The notes under the pieces are model-generated. The model was not told the origin of the DNA, did no database searches, and worked only from the letters and a program-made list of their open reading frames with translations. Shown here piece by piece: positions 52,085-62,594 of a DNA stretch of 64,000 bases. The DNA comes from Lachnospiraceae bacterium. Its GTDB lineage: Bacteria; Bacillota; Clostridia; Lachnospirales; Lachnospiraceae. The translations under genes and the position numbers were made by a program. The stretch is taken from assembly GCA_910575475.1 (NCBI GenBank), contig CAJTGD010000004.1, positions 62,001-126,000 on the forward strand, in the 5' to 3' direction. Position 1 is the first letter of the stretch. Each line of letters opens with the position of its first letter.

Positions 52085-53110
52085 ATGGCTGTGACGATCA
52101 AGGATGTGGCGCGGGAGACGAATCTTGCGATCTCTACAATTTCTAAATATATGAACGGCGGAACTGTACGCCATGAGAACCGGGTTCTGATCGAGGCGGC
52201 AGTGCAGAAGCTCGGGTATTCCCCGAATCGTTCGGCCAGGGGGCTGAGGACTTCGAAAACCTATATGATCGGGCTGGTAACGGGCCGGGTAAATTCTCCC
52301 CATACGGCGGCGATCGTCAGCGGGATCGAAAAGCGATTCCGGGAGCTGGGGTATTCCGTGATCTTTGCAACACACGAGGAAAACGGAGTCCAGATAGAGG
52401 ACTATTTGGAATATCTGCTGGAACGGGGCGTGGACGGGATCATTTCATCACCCATCGCAGCCGGAGGGGATTGCCTGAAAAGGGCAGTGGAGCAGAATAT
52501 CCCCGTATTGGTCGTGGAAGAGAACAGCGGAGAGATGCGGACAGACTGCGTGCAGGTGGACTGCTGCGGCGGCGCCTATCAGATCGTGGAGCATCTGATC
52601 GAGTCCGGGCATCGGCGGATCGCCATCATCAAGGGACCTGAGAATAAGCTGACAGCCCGGGAGCGTCTGCGGGGGTATTTCCGTGTGCTGGAGGATTACG
52701 GGTATCCGGTCAGGCAGGACTATCTGATACCAGGTGATTTTACCTATCAGTCCGGTTACAAAGGGATCATGAAGCTGTGGGAACTGGAGGAAAAGCCTTC
52801 GGCAGTATTTGTAAGCAATTACGATATGTGCCTGGGGGCGATGGCGGCGGTGCACAATCTGGATATCCGGGTGCCGGAAGCACTGTCGGTCGTGTCATTT
52901 GATGATTTTGAACTGTCCGTCATGGTCCGGCCCAAGCTGACTACGATCCGCCAGCCGCTGGAGGAAATGGCAAATGCCGCCTGTGACCTGCTGTATCGGC
53001 GGATCCAGGGCGACTATTCGGATTTTCCGAAAAAGATCCGCTTAAAGACACAGTGCATTTACAGGGATTCTGTGAAAACATACACCAGAGGCGCAGAGGT
53101 TGAGATATGA
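52085..53110 (+). CDS. LacI family transcriptional regulator
   Basis: The 341-residue regulator has a helix-turn-helix (TIKDVARETNLAISTISKYMN; hinge YSPNRSARGLRTSKT) and a sugar-sensing domain (MIGLVTGRVNSPHTAAIVSG; AVFVSNYDMCLGAMAAVHN; LSVVSFDDFELSV). It resembles the regulator at 43606-44643 in both domains and may bind a similar palindrome, so the fucoside locus could have two repressors tuned to different inducers. AAGGGGGGGAAG precedes the ATG. Confidence 0.9.
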   Translation: MAVTIKDVARETNLAISTISKYMNGGTVRHENRVLIEAAVQKLGYSPNRSARGLRTSKTYMIGLVTGRVNSPHTAAIVSGIEKRFRELGYSVIFATHEENGVQIEDYLEYLLERGVDGIISSPIAAGGDCLKRAVEQNIPVLVVEENSGEMRTDCVQVDCCGGAYQIVEHLIESGHRRIAIIKGPENKLTARERLRGYFRVLEDYGYPVRQDYLIPGDFTYQSGYKGIMKLWELEEKPSAVFVSNYDMCLGAMAAVHNLDIRVPEALSVVSFDDFELSVMVRPKLTTIRQPLEEMANAACDLLYRRIQGDYSDFPKKIRLKTQCIYRDSVKTYTRGAEVEI

Positions 53111-53331
53111 GGGAAAAGAAACGGTCTCTTGGATTATTTTAAAAGTACGGACGAGATGGTCCGTGGGCAATGGATGAAAGAACAGGAAATATGTAAGAGA
53201 GAGGACTGTATAATATGCTCCATATACCATACAGCCTTCTTTTGCTATGTGTATTTCATGAGCCTGCTTTTATCTTCTGGAACCCTTAGTTTGGCCGGAT
53301 GTGCCACCCGATTCCGTTTTTGCCGCGGCTG

Positions 53332-53955
53332 TCAGGCATGAAAAAAAATCCGCAGCTTTTCCACTGCGCTTTTTTCAATCCGGGATACATATGACCGGGA
53401 GATCCCGAGCTGCCGGGCGATTTCTCTCTGGGTATATTCTTCTCCGTTATACAGTCCATACCGCATTTTCAATACCAACTTTTCACGCTGGGAGAGTTCA
53501 TTTTCTACCTTTTCGTACAGCTTCTGGATATTTTCCTTGAGATAGAGCCGTTCCGGGACATCCTCCTCTTCCGTTTCAATGATATCGTACAGTTTGATCT
53601 CGTTCCCTTCCCGGTCCGTGCCGATGGGCTCATACAGGGAGATCTCCTTGCTCGTTTTCTTCCGGGACCGGAGATACATCAGGATCTCATTGTCGATGCA
53701 TTTGGACGCATATGCCGCCAGCCGGTTCCCTTTTTTCGCGTTAAATGTAGCCACTGCCTTGATCAGCCCGATGGTTCCGATGGAGATCAGATCCTCCTGG
53801 TCCTCATCCAGGTATTGGTACTTTTTGATCACATGTGCGACGAGCCGCAGATTCCGCTCGATCAAGATATGCTTTGCCTGAAGGTCTCCTTCCGTATATT
53901 TCTGGATGTAGTATTTCTCTTCCGAAGGAGTGAGGGGATTGGGAAATGATTTCAA
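53332..53955 (-). CDS. sigK: RNA polymerase sporulation sigma factor SigK
   Basis: The 207-residue sigma factor has region 2 (RNLRLVAHVIKKYQ, DLISIGTIGLIKAVATF, ENEILMYLR-like DNEILMYLRSRKK) and region 4 (QREIARQLGISRSYVSRIEKSAVEKL). The pattern RSRKKTSKEISLYEPIGTDREGNEI is diagnostic for SigK. SigK directs late mother-cell transcription in sporulation. The hydrophobic pro-sequence of about 20 residues found in Bacillus is absent, as in some Clostridia. TTG 53955 is taken as start since AGAGGTG lies before it; GTG 53973 is an alternative without a ribosome binding site. The gene is uninterrupted. Confidence 0.88.
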   Translation of the reverse strand: MKSFPNPLTPSEEKYYIQKYTEGDLQAKHILIERNLRLVAHVIKKYQYLDEDQEDLISIGTIGLIKAVATFNAKKGNRLAAYASKCIDNEILMYLRSRKKTSKEISLYEPIGTDREGNEIKLYDIIETEEEDVPERLYLKENIQKLYEKVENELSQREKLVLKMRYGLYNGEEYTQREIARQLGISRSYVSRIEKSAVEKLRIFFHA

Positions 53956-54050
53956 GACGACACCTCTTGGCACATTTGATATAGTTTATGTGGAAATATG
54001 GGATTTTGTGCTTTTCCACTTAAAATTGTTGCGTGCGTTCAAAAAAGAGG

Positions 54051-54080
54051 TTGACAAGCCGCAGCCAGATAAGGTATGAT
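54051..54080 (+). promoter_or_regulatory. promoter upstream of yifB with a long leader
   Basis: A perfect TTGACA (54051-54056), 18 bp, TATGAT (54075-54080). The transcript would have a leader of about 250 nt containing small hairpins (GGTAC/GTACC near 54095) and the palindrome at 54207-54253. The gap 53956-54336 holds no gene. Confidence 0.65.
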
Positions 54081-54206
54081 AACAGACATCAAGCGGTACT
54101 TTCTGTACCGGGCAATCCGGCCGTTTCGGTCAAGATTCATTAACTTGTGTTAACTGAAAACTGCAGTCAGCAATGCGGACACTTTTTTCCTGCGGAAAGT
54201 ACGGTT

Positions 54207-54253
54207 CTTAGGAACTGTGCAAAAATAACTTGCCTTTTTCCACAGTTCCTTAA
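54207..54253. repeat. palindromic element AGGAACTGTG/CACAGTTCCT in the yifB leader
   Basis: Arms AGGAACTGTG (54210-54219) and CACAGTTCCT (54241-54250) are perfect, with CTTA/TTAA extensions. Related sequences are at 33869-33909 and, as a half element TTAGGAACTGTGGAAAAA, at 26342-26359. Confidence 0.6.
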
Positions 54254-54336
54254 TTCAGCCTCATTCACAGATGAAAAATTGTGTATTGCAGATACCTGGC
54301 CGCAAAATTTTTTCAAAAGAGAAAGGAAGTGTATGA

Positions 54337-55869
54337 ATGAGCTTCAGCACAGTATTGTCTGCATCCATGTTTGGTTTAAAGGTGGAATTTATCCATGTGG
54401 AGGCGGATGTGAGCAACGGCCTTCCGGCGTTTCAGATGGTGGGATACCTTTCGTCGGAGGTGAAGGAGGCGGCCGAGCGGGTGCGCACGGCGATCCGCAA
54501 TTCCGGCCTGGATTTCCCGGCAAAAAAGACGGTCATCAACCTGGCGCCGGCGACCATGAAGAAGCGGGGGGCAGCCTTTGACCTGCCAATTGCAGTCAGT
54601 ATCCTGCTTTCCTTGGGTAGACTGGACACCGAGGCGGTTCGATCCATGCTGATCCTGGGAGAACTGAGCCTGGACGGCAAGGTGCGGAAGGTGCCCGGCA
54701 TCCTGCCGATCGTGGCGGAGGCCAGAGCTGCCGGAATCCATGCCTGCATGGTACCCCGTGTCAATGCGGCGGAGGGTGCGCTGGTCGAGGGGATCGACGT
54801 GATCGGTGTGGAGAGCCTGGAGGAGGCTTACCGATATCTGAGCGGAAAAGTACAGATCACGCCGGAGCCCTACCCGGAAGTCAAACAGCAGGGGGAGGCG
54901 GCACACAGCCTGGACTACGGCGATATCTGCGGCCAGGCGGCGGTGAAGAGGGCCGCGGAGGTGGCGGTGGCAGGAGGACACAACCTGCTCCTGATCGGCC
55001 CTCCGGGAAGCGGAAAATCCATGACCGCCCAGCGGATTCCCACCATTTTTCCCGACATGACTCTGGAGGAAAGCATGGAGGTCACGAAGATCTACAGCAT
55101 CCTGGGAATGCTGGACAGCGAAAGGCCCCTGATCCAGAGCCGCCCCTTCCGCAGCGTCCATCATACCGCCACCAAGACAGCACTTGTGGGAGGAGGAAAA
55201 GTACCGGTTCCGGGAGAGATCAGCTTGGCTCATGGGGGAGTGCTGTTTCTGGATGAGCTTCCGGAATTTCAGAAAAATGTGCTGGAAGTACTGCGGCAGC
55301 CCCTGGAGGACCATCAGGTACGGATCACCAGAAGCCAGGGCAGCTATCTGTTTCCGGCCAATTTTACTCTGGTGGCGGCTATGAATCCCTGCCCCTGCGG
55401 CTGTTATCCGGATATGAACCGGTGCACCTGTACGCCCGGACAGATCCAGCACTATCTGGGGAAGCTCAGCCAGCCCTTCCTGGACCGGATGGACATCTGC
55501 GTGGAGGCACCCCGGGTGGAGTATGAATCGCTTCGCACCAAAGGGCAGGAAGAAACCTCCGCCCAGGTCCGGGAGAGGGTCTGCCGAGCCAGGGAGGTGC
55601 AGAACCGGCGTTACCGGGGCACAGGCATCCTGACGAATGCCATGCTGGAGGTTCGGGAGACGAATCAGTGGTGCATGCTGGGGAAAGCGGAAGAAACGCT
55701 GATGAAGCAGGCGTTTTCCCGTCTCGGGCTGACCGCGCGGACCTATCATAAGATCTTAAAGGTGGCCCGGACCATTGCGGATCTGGACGGAGAAGAACAG
55801 ATTCGTGAAAAGCATTTAAAAGAAGCGGTGGGATACCGCACGTTTGATAAAAAGTATTGGGGGAGGTAG
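54337..55869 (+). CDS. YifB family Mg chelatase-like AAA ATPase (ComM-like)
   Basis: The 510-residue ATPase has an N-terminal ChlI/Lon-S5-like domain (residues 1-130; NSGLDFPAKKTVINLAPA), a central AAA module with Walker A LLIGPPGSGKSM near 222-233, and Walker B GVLFLDELPEF near 302-312. A helicase-like C-terminal domain with the Mg-chelatase pattern (MNPCPCGCYPD; LTARTYHKILKVARTIADLDG) follows. ComM relatives are hexameric helicases that aid branch migration in natural transformation. It overlaps in context with dprA, another competence gene, 2 bp downstream. AAAGGAAG precedes the ATG. Confidence 0.92.
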   Translation: MSFSTVLSASMFGLKVEFIHVEADVSNGLPAFQMVGYLSSEVKEAAERVRTAIRNSGLDFPAKKTVINLAPATMKKRGAAFDLPIAVSILLSLGRLDTEAVRSMLILGELSLDGKVRKVPGILPIVAEARAAGIHACMVPRVNAAEGALVEGIDVIGVESLEEAYRYLSGKVQITPEPYPEVKQQGEAAHSLDYGDICGQAAVKRAAEVAVAGGHNLLLIGPPGSGKSMTAQRIPTIFPDMTLEESMEVTKIYSILGMLDSERPLIQSRPFRSVHHTATKTALVGGGKVPVPGEISLAHGGVLFLDELPEFQKNVLEVLRQPLEDHQVRITRSQGSYLFPANFTLVAAMNPCPCGCYPDMNRCTCTPGQIQHYLGKLSQPFLDRMDICVEAPRVEYESLRTKGQEETSAQVRERVCRAREVQNRRYRGTGILTNAMLEVRETNQWCMLGKAEETLMKQAFSRLGLTARTYHKILKVARTIADLDGEEQIREKHLKEAVGYRTFDKKYWGR

Positions 55870-55871
55870 TA

Positions 55872-56951
55872 ATGGATCAATTTGAATATTGGCTGGCTGC
55901 CCTTTCTGTTTCAGACCGGAAAAAAACTTTGCTCCGCTCATACATGAAATCAGCGGAGGAGGTCTATTATATAGAAGAAACAACTTTACGCCGGTTTCAG
56001 TTCTTAAATGAAAAGGACTGTAATACAATGATTCAGGCGAAAAAAATGTGGGACTTGCAGGGAGAGTACACAAGCCTCGTAAAAAAGCAGATTCGTCTTG
56101 TGACCTGTCTTGACCCGGAATATCCGAAAAAGCTGGCGGATATTCCGGACAAACCTTACGCCCTGTATGTAAAAGGAAGCCTTCCGGATGAACAGCGCTT
56201 CAGTGTTGCCATTGTAGGTGCAAGGAACTGCAGCCGATATGGAGAAAAGCATGCCTATGAATTTGCAGAATATTTATCCAGGCATGGAGTCCAGGTCATC
56301 AGCGGCCTTGCCAGGGGTATCGACGGGATCAGCCAGCGGGGGGCGCTGGTGGGACAGGGGAATACCTTTGCCGTGCTGGGCAGCGGAGCGGATATCTGCT
56401 ATCCACGGGAGAACATCGGCCTGTACGGTGATATCCTGGAGCTGGGAGGCGGGATCCTCTCAGAGCTTCCGCCGGGGACGGTTCCGCGGCCGTATCATTT
56501 CCCAAAGAGGAACCGGATCATCAGCGGACTCTCCGACCTGGTGCTTGTGATGGAAGCCAGAGAAAAAAGCGGCTCATTGATCACGGCGGATATGGCGCTG
56601 GAGCAGGGAAAGGATGTCTATGCTCTGCCGGGACCTGTGGACAGCAGTCTCAGCCGGGGATGCCATCAGCTGATCCGGCAGGGGGCGGGGATTCTGCTAT
56701 CCCCGGAAATGCTTTTGGAGGAGATGGGGATTTCCGGAGGAAATTTTCAGGAAAAAAATACGGAAGCAAAAAAAATGCTTGAAAGTCTGGAAAATATGGT
56801 GTATAGTTCAGTTGTTCTTTATCCCAGGAATATCGGAGAGATCGTGGACGAGTCCGGGCTTACAGCTCAGGAAGTACTGGAAACACTGGTTTCCCTGGAG
56901 ATCAAAGGATATATCAAAGAAATCTCAAAAAATTATTATGTCAGAGTATAG
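55872..56951 (+). CDS. dprA: DNA-processing protein DprA
   Basis: The 359-residue protein has the DprA Rossmann-like core: FSVAIVGARNCSRYGEKHAYEFA near 110-130, VISGLARGIDGISQRGAL near 140-158, and a further block DVYALPGPVDSSLSRGCHQLI near 253-273. A short N-terminal helical domain and a C-terminal winged helix flank it. It loads RecA on incoming single-stranded DNA. GGGAGGT lies before ATG 55872, two bases after the yifB stop. It is followed by topA, the usual Firmicute order. Confidence 0.93.
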   Translation: MDQFEYWLAALSVSDRKKTLLRSYMKSAEEVYYIEETTLRRFQFLNEKDCNTMIQAKKMWDLQGEYTSLVKKQIRLVTCLDPEYPKKLADIPDKPYALYVKGSLPDEQRFSVAIVGARNCSRYGEKHAYEFAEYLSRHGVQVISGLARGIDGISQRGALVGQGNTFAVLGSGADICYPRENIGLYGDILELGGGILSELPPGTVPRPYHFPKRNRIISGLSDLVLVMEAREKSGSLITADMALEQGKDVYALPGPVDSSLSRGCHQLIRQGAGILLSPEMLLEEMGISGGNFQEKNTEAKKMLESLENMVYSSVVLYPRNIGEIVDESGLTAQEVLETLVSLEIKGYIKEISKNYYVRV

Positions 56952-57006
56952 TCGTATACGGGAAATCTCCGGTGATAGATTTTCTGCACGAGGAGGAAAG
57001 GTTTAG

Positions 57007-59082
57007 ATGGCACATTATCTTGTGATCGTGGAGTCGCCTGCAAAGGTGAAGACGATCAAAAAATTTTTAGGCAATAATTATACGGTCGCGGCATCCAACG
57101 GACATGTCCGTGACCTTCCGAAAAGCCAGATGGGAATCGATGTGGAGCATGACTATGATCCAAAGTATATTACCATCCGCGGAAAGGGGGATATCCTGGC
57201 CAGCCTGCGTAAGGAAGTAAAAAAGGCTGACAAGGTCTATCTGGCAACTGACCCGGACCGCGAGGGAGAAGCCATTTCCTGGCATCTGTCGGCAGCATTG
57301 AAGCTGGATGAGAAAAAGATGCGCCGGATCACATTTAACGAGATCACGAAGAATGCAGTCAAATCTGCGCTTAAGGCTCCAAGAGATATCAACATGGATC
57401 TGGTGGATGCCCAGCAGGCGCGCCGGATCCTGGACCGTATGGTGGGCTACCGGATCAGCCCTCTCCTCTGGGCAAAGGTGAAGCGGGGACTAAGCGCAGG
57501 AAGGGTGCAGTCCGTGGCGCTGCGGATCATTGCGGATCGGGAAGCGGAGATCGACGCGTTTATTCCCAAGGAGTACTGGTCATTGGATGCGATCCTTCGT
57601 GTAAAAGGAGAAAAGCGCCCGCTGACGGCAAAGTTCTATGGGAAAGAAAAGCAGAAGATGGAGATCCACTCCAGAGAAGAACTGGATCAGATCCTGAAGG
57701 AAGTGGAACAGGAGCAGTATCACATCATTGATATCAAAAAAGGGGAGCGGATCCGGAAGAGCCCTCTGCCCTTTACCACCAGTACTTTGCAGCAGGAAGC
57801 GGCAAAGGCGCTGAATTTCGGCACCCAGAAGACCATGCGGATCGCCCAGCAGTTGTATGAAGGAATTGATATCAAGGGAAACGGAACCGTCGGTGTGATT
57901 ACTTATCTGCGTACCGACTCCACCCGGATCTCGGACGAGGCGGACGCGGCGGCAAGGGAGTACATCGCCCGGACCTACGGGGAAGAGTATGCCGCATCCG
58001 GCAGTACGGCAAAGCAGACCGAGAAGAAGATCCAGGATGCCCACGAGGCCATCCGCCCGTCGGATATCACCCGGACTCCGGCAGCCCTGAAGGATTCCCT
58101 GTCTCGGGATCAGTTCCGGCTGTACCAGCTGATCTGGAAGCGTTTTACCGCAAGCCGGATGCAGCCGGCAAGGTTCGAGACCACTTCGGTCCGGATCGGG
58201 GCAGGAAAGTATGTCTTTACCATCTCCGCGTCCAGGGTGGCATTTGAAGGATTCCGCTCCGTATATATGGAAGCGGACGAGGAAAAGGAAGAAAGCAACG
58301 TGCTGGTAGGAGGCCTGCAGAAAGATTCCGAGCTCACCACGCAAGACTTTGAGACAAAGCAGCACTTTACCCAGCCTCCGGCGCATTATACAGAGGCGAC
58401 GCTGGTGAAGGCGCTGGAGGAGCAGGGGATCGGACGGCCAAGTACCTATGCGCCCACCATCAGCACGATCCTGGGAAGGAGGTACATCACCAAGGAAGGA
58501 AAGAACCTCTATCTGACGGAGATCGGGGAGGTGGTCAACAACATCATGAAGCAGTCCTTCCCGAGTATTGTGGATATCCATTTTACGGCCAATATGGAAG
58601 GGCTTCTGGATATGGTGGAGGAGGGCAGGGTGCCCTGGAAGGAGGTCATCCGCAACTTCTATCCGGATCTGGACGAAGCGGTCCAGGTGGCGGAGAAGGA
58701 ACAGGAAAGCGTGACCATAGAAGATGAAGTGACGGATGTGGTCTGCGAGGAATGCGGCCGCAATATGGTGATTAAGTACGGCCCCCACGGCAGGTTCCTT
58801 GCCTGCCCGGGCTTCCCAGACTGCCGCAATACGAAGCCTTATCTCGAAAAGATCGGGGTTCCCTGTCCGGTCTGTGGAAAGGAGATTGTCATCCGCAAGA
58901 CGAAAAAGGGAAGAAAGTATTATGGCTGTGAGGATAATCCGGAATGCGATTTCATGTCCTGGCAGAAGCCTTCCGCGGAAAAATGCCCGGAATGCGGCGG
59001 ATATATGGTAGAAAAAGGCAATAAGCTGGTCTGCGCGGACGAAAAGTGCGGCTATGTAAGAAATAAAAAACAGGAAAATTAA
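57007..59082 (+). CDS. topA: DNA topoisomerase I
   Basis: The 691-residue enzyme has an N-terminal TOPRIM domain (HYLVIVESPAKVKTIKKFLG; ATDPDREGEAISWHL with the DxD acidic set), the catalytic domain with active-site Tyr300 in VITYLRTDSTRIS, and three C-terminal Cys4 zinc motifs (CEECGR to CPGFPDC; CPVCGK to CEDNPEC; CPECGG to CADEKC). It relaxes negative supercoils by cutting one strand and rejoining it. GAGGAAAGG precedes the ATG. It lies between dprA and codY. Confidence 0.95.
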   Translation: MAHYLVIVESPAKVKTIKKFLGNNYTVAASNGHVRDLPKSQMGIDVEHDYDPKYITIRGKGDILASLRKEVKKADKVYLATDPDREGEAISWHLSAALKLDEKKMRRITFNEITKNAVKSALKAPRDINMDLVDAQQARRILDRMVGYRISPLLWAKVKRGLSAGRVQSVALRIIADREAEIDAFIPKEYWSLDAILRVKGEKRPLTAKFYGKEKQKMEIHSREELDQILKEVEQEQYHIIDIKKGERIRKSPLPFTTSTLQQEAAKALNFGTQKTMRIAQQLYEGIDIKGNGTVGVITYLRTDSTRISDEADAAAREYIARTYGEEYAASGSTAKQTEKKIQDAHEAIRPSDITRTPAALKDSLSRDQFRLYQLIWKRFTASRMQPARFETTSVRIGAGKYVFTISASRVAFEGFRSVYMEADEEKEESNVLVGGLQKDSELTTQDFETKQHFTQPPAHYTEATLVKALEEQGIGRPSTYAPTISTILGRRYITKEGKNLYLTEIGEVVNNIMKQSFPSIVDIHFTANMEGLLDMVEEGRVPWKEVIRNFYPDLDEAVQVAEKEQESVTIEDEVTDVVCEECGRNMVIKYGPHGRFLACPGFPDCRNTKPYLEKIGVPCPVCGKEIVIRKTKKGRKYYGCEDNPECDFMSWQKPSAEKCPECGGYMVEKGNKLVCADEKCGYVRNKKQEN

Positions 59083-59127
59083 AATAGTTGTAATTATTCG
59101 GTAGTTTCCTGTAAAATATATTCACAT

Positions 59128-59156
59128 TTTAATTGATATTTTGAAAATTGTATGAT
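59128..59156 (+). promoter_or_regulatory. codY promoter
   Basis: TTTAAT (59128-59133), 17 bp, TATGAT (59151-59156). A CodY-box-like sequence fills the spacer. Confidence 0.5.
59135..59149. promoter_or_regulatory. candidate CodY box at the codY promoter
   Basis: GATATTTTGAAAATT matches the published consensus AATTTTCWGAAAATT at 12 of 15 positions. Its place between the -35 and -10 boxes of codY suggests autorepression. One site by eye is suggestive only. Confidence 0.45.
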
Positions 59157-59259
59157 AACATGGTTTTATCTGGTAAATGTAATGAGTTGTGTATACAATT
59201 GGCCGTTGCAAAATGGATTTTTGTTTTAAGTGGTCTTTGATAAAAGGTGGAGGAAGCTG

Positions 59260-60039
59260 ATGAGTGTACAATTATTAGATAAAACAAGAAAAATCAATAA
59301 ACTGCTTCATAATAATAATTCCAGCAAGGTGGTATTTAATGATATCTGTGCAGTCATGACGGATATCCTGGAGTCGAATGTCCTGGTAGTCAGTAAAAAA
59401 GGCAAGATCCTGGGAGTCAGCAGATCCGCCAGCATCAAGGGGATTGAAGAACTGATCGCGGAGTCTGTGGGAGCGCATATTGACGAGATGCTCAATGAAC
59501 GGCTCCTCAGCATTTTGTCCACGAAGGAGAATGTCAACCTGGAGACGCTTGGCTTTTCTCCGGAGGCCGTAAAAGGCTATCAGGCCATTATCACGCCGAT
59601 CGACATTGCAGGGGAACGGCTGGGGACATTATTTGTATATAAGCAGGATGCGCTCTATGAGATCGACGATATTATCTTAAGCGAATATGGGACGGCCGTT
59701 GTCGGACTCGAGATGCTTCGTTCCGTAAATGAGGAAAGCGCAGAGGAATCCAGGAAGGAGCACATCGTTCAGTCCGCCATCGGTACACTGTCCTTTTCAG
59801 AACTGGAGGCGATCCTTCATATTTTTGAGGAATTGGGGGATACGGAGGGAATCCTGGTGGCAAGCAAGATCGCGGACAGAGTGGGGATCACACGTTCTGT
59901 CATCGTCAATGCATTGAGAAAGTTTGAAAGCGCCGGGGTGATCGAATCCCGCTCTTCGGGAATGAAGGGAACGTACATAAAGGTTCTGAATGAATATGTA
60001 TTTACAGAACTGGAAAAGATCAAGAAAGAAAGAGTATGA
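59260..60039 (+). CDS. codY: GTP- and branched-chain amino acid-sensing regulator CodY
   Basis: The 259-residue regulator has the CodY layout: an N-terminal GAF-like domain (SVQLLDKTRKINKLLHNN start; ESNVLVVSKKGKILG) for branched-chain amino acids, and a C-terminal winged helix-turn-helix (SKIADRVGITRSVIVNALRKFESAGVIESR). It binds DNA when GTP and branched-chain amino acids are plentiful and represses nutrient-acquisition genes. GTGGAGGA before the ATG at 59260 agrees with the family's usual start. A possible autoregulatory CodY box lies upstream and a terminator follows at 60050. Confidence 0.95.
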   Translation: MSVQLLDKTRKINKLLHNNNSSKVVFNDICAVMTDILESNVLVVSKKGKILGVSRSASIKGIEELIAESVGAHIDEMLNERLLSILSTKENVNLETLGFSPEAVKGYQAIITPIDIAGERLGTLFVYKQDALYEIDDIILSEYGTAVVGLEMLRSVNEESAEESRKEHIVQSAIGTLSFSELEAILHIFEELGDTEGILVASKIADRVGITRSVIVNALRKFESAGVIESRSSGMKGTYIKVLNEYVFTELEKIKKERV

Positions 60040-60049
60040 GAGGAAGAAG

Positions 60050-60078
60050 GGATGTCAGGATTCTGATATCCTTTTTTT
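60050..60078 (+). terminator. terminator after codY
   Basis: GGATGTCA (60050-60057) and TGATATCC (60064-60071) pair over 8 bp with one wobble and are followed by seven Ts. Confidence 0.82.
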
Positions 60079-60174
60079 CGGAAGACCGCAAAGTAATAGT
60101 ATCATATAAAAAATGGTGCGGCAGGCATACGGTCAGTCTGCAGATCAGCTGCAAATAATTAGGAGGAAGATGGA

Positions 60175-60492
60175 ATGTTTGAGGGAAATTCAGTAGATTT
60201 ACGGATGGCAAAGACCATATCCGCGGACGTGGTATTGGATGATACGACGCACAAGTGCAAAGTTTACAGGTATGACATGGAGGAAGATTACATATACTTA
60301 GAGTTGACGGAGGAAGACCTGACGGTGATCTCCCTGGATGCCAAATATCAGTGCTACATTTCCACCAAAAAGGAGCTTCTGTACTGCACCGGAGTGGTAA
60401 AAGAACGCTTCCGGTCAGAGGACGGGAACATGATCACATTCCGGATCGAGAACGGATTTTACAGTGTGTCGGAAAAAAGGTTTATAAACTAA
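60175..60492 (+). CDS. conserved hypothetical protein
   Basis: I do not recognise a named family with certainty. The 105-residue protein is probably all beta (ISADVVLDDTTHKCKVYRYDM; DYIYLELTEEDLTVISLDAKYQCY; KELLYCTGVVKERF). Its layout is reminiscent of the small N-terminal barrel of PilZ-associated YcgR-like proteins. It has no signal peptide or PilZ RxxxR motif. AGGAGGAAG precedes the ATG. It lies between codY and groES as a single gene. Confidence 0.7.
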   Translation: MFEGNSVDLRMAKTISADVVLDDTTHKCKVYRYDMEEDYIYLELTEEDLTVISLDAKYQCYISTKKELLYCTGVVKERFRSEDGNMITFRIENGFYSVSEKRFIN

Positions 60493-60514
60493 TTATAAAA
60501 ATTTGGAAACATTG

Positions 60515-60543
60515 TTGACAAATCGTCGGCGTAGTGCTATTTT
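60515..60543 (+). promoter_or_regulatory. groES-groEL promoter
   Basis: TTGACA (60515-60520), 17 bp, TATTTT (60538-60543). The CIRCE operator starts 11 bp after the -10 box. Confidence 0.8.
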
Positions 60544-60554
60544 ATATTCATGGG

Positions 60555-60581
60555 TTAGCACTCAAACGAAATGAGTGCTAA
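60555..60581. promoter_or_regulatory. CIRCE operator (HrcA binding site)
   Basis: TTAGCACTC, 9 bp, GAGTGCTAA is the exact CIRCE consensus. HrcA bound here represses the chaperonin operon until heat shock. Confidence 0.97.
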
Positions 60582-60610
60582 CAAAGAAAATGTTTGAAGG
60601 AGGAATTACA

Positions 60611-60898
60611 ATGAAGTTAGTACCATTAGGTGACAAAATTGTATTAAAACAGTTAGAAGCAGAAGAAACAACAAAGTCCGGTATCGTTCTTCCGGGACAG
60701 GCGAAGGAGAAGCCGCAGGAGGCCGAAGTCATCGCAGTCGGACCCGGCGGAGTCATAGATGGAAAAGAAGTGACCATGCAGGTGAAGGAGGGAGACAGAG
60801 TCATCTACTCCAAGTATGCGGGAACAGACGTGGAGCTGGACGGAGACAAGTTTATTATCGTGAAGCAGAATGATATTCTGGCGATCGTGGAAGCATAG
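60611..60898 (+). CDS. groES: co-chaperonin GroES
   Basis: The 95-residue protein matches GroES throughout: MKLVPLGDKIVLKQLEAEETT at the start, SGIVLPGQAKEKPQEAEVIAVGPG in the mobile loop, and DGDKFIIVKQNDILAIVEA at the end. It caps the GroEL cavity during protein folding. GAAGGAGGA precedes ATG 60611, after the CIRCE site. groEL follows 70 bp later on the same transcript. Confidence 0.97.
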   Translation: MKLVPLGDKIVLKQLEAEETTKSGIVLPGQAKEKPQEAEVIAVGPGGVIDGKEVTMQVKEGDRVIYSKYAGTDVELDGDKFIIVKQNDILAIVEA

Positions 60899-60965
60899 GA
60901 ATCAGCAGCTTTTCATAACAGAGATGCAGCTTAAAAATGATAGATGATGATTATGAGGTGAATGA

Positions 60966-62594
<1,629 letters not shown>

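Noticed and set aside
53129-53341. 70-codon open frame after the second LacI gene
   Set aside because: No ribosome binding site, poor codon use, and it overlaps the end of sigK; no recognisable protein.
54376-55749. 457-codon open frame on the minus strand opposite yifB
   Set aside because: It has no ribosome binding site or domain; the plus-strand frame is a full YifB protein.
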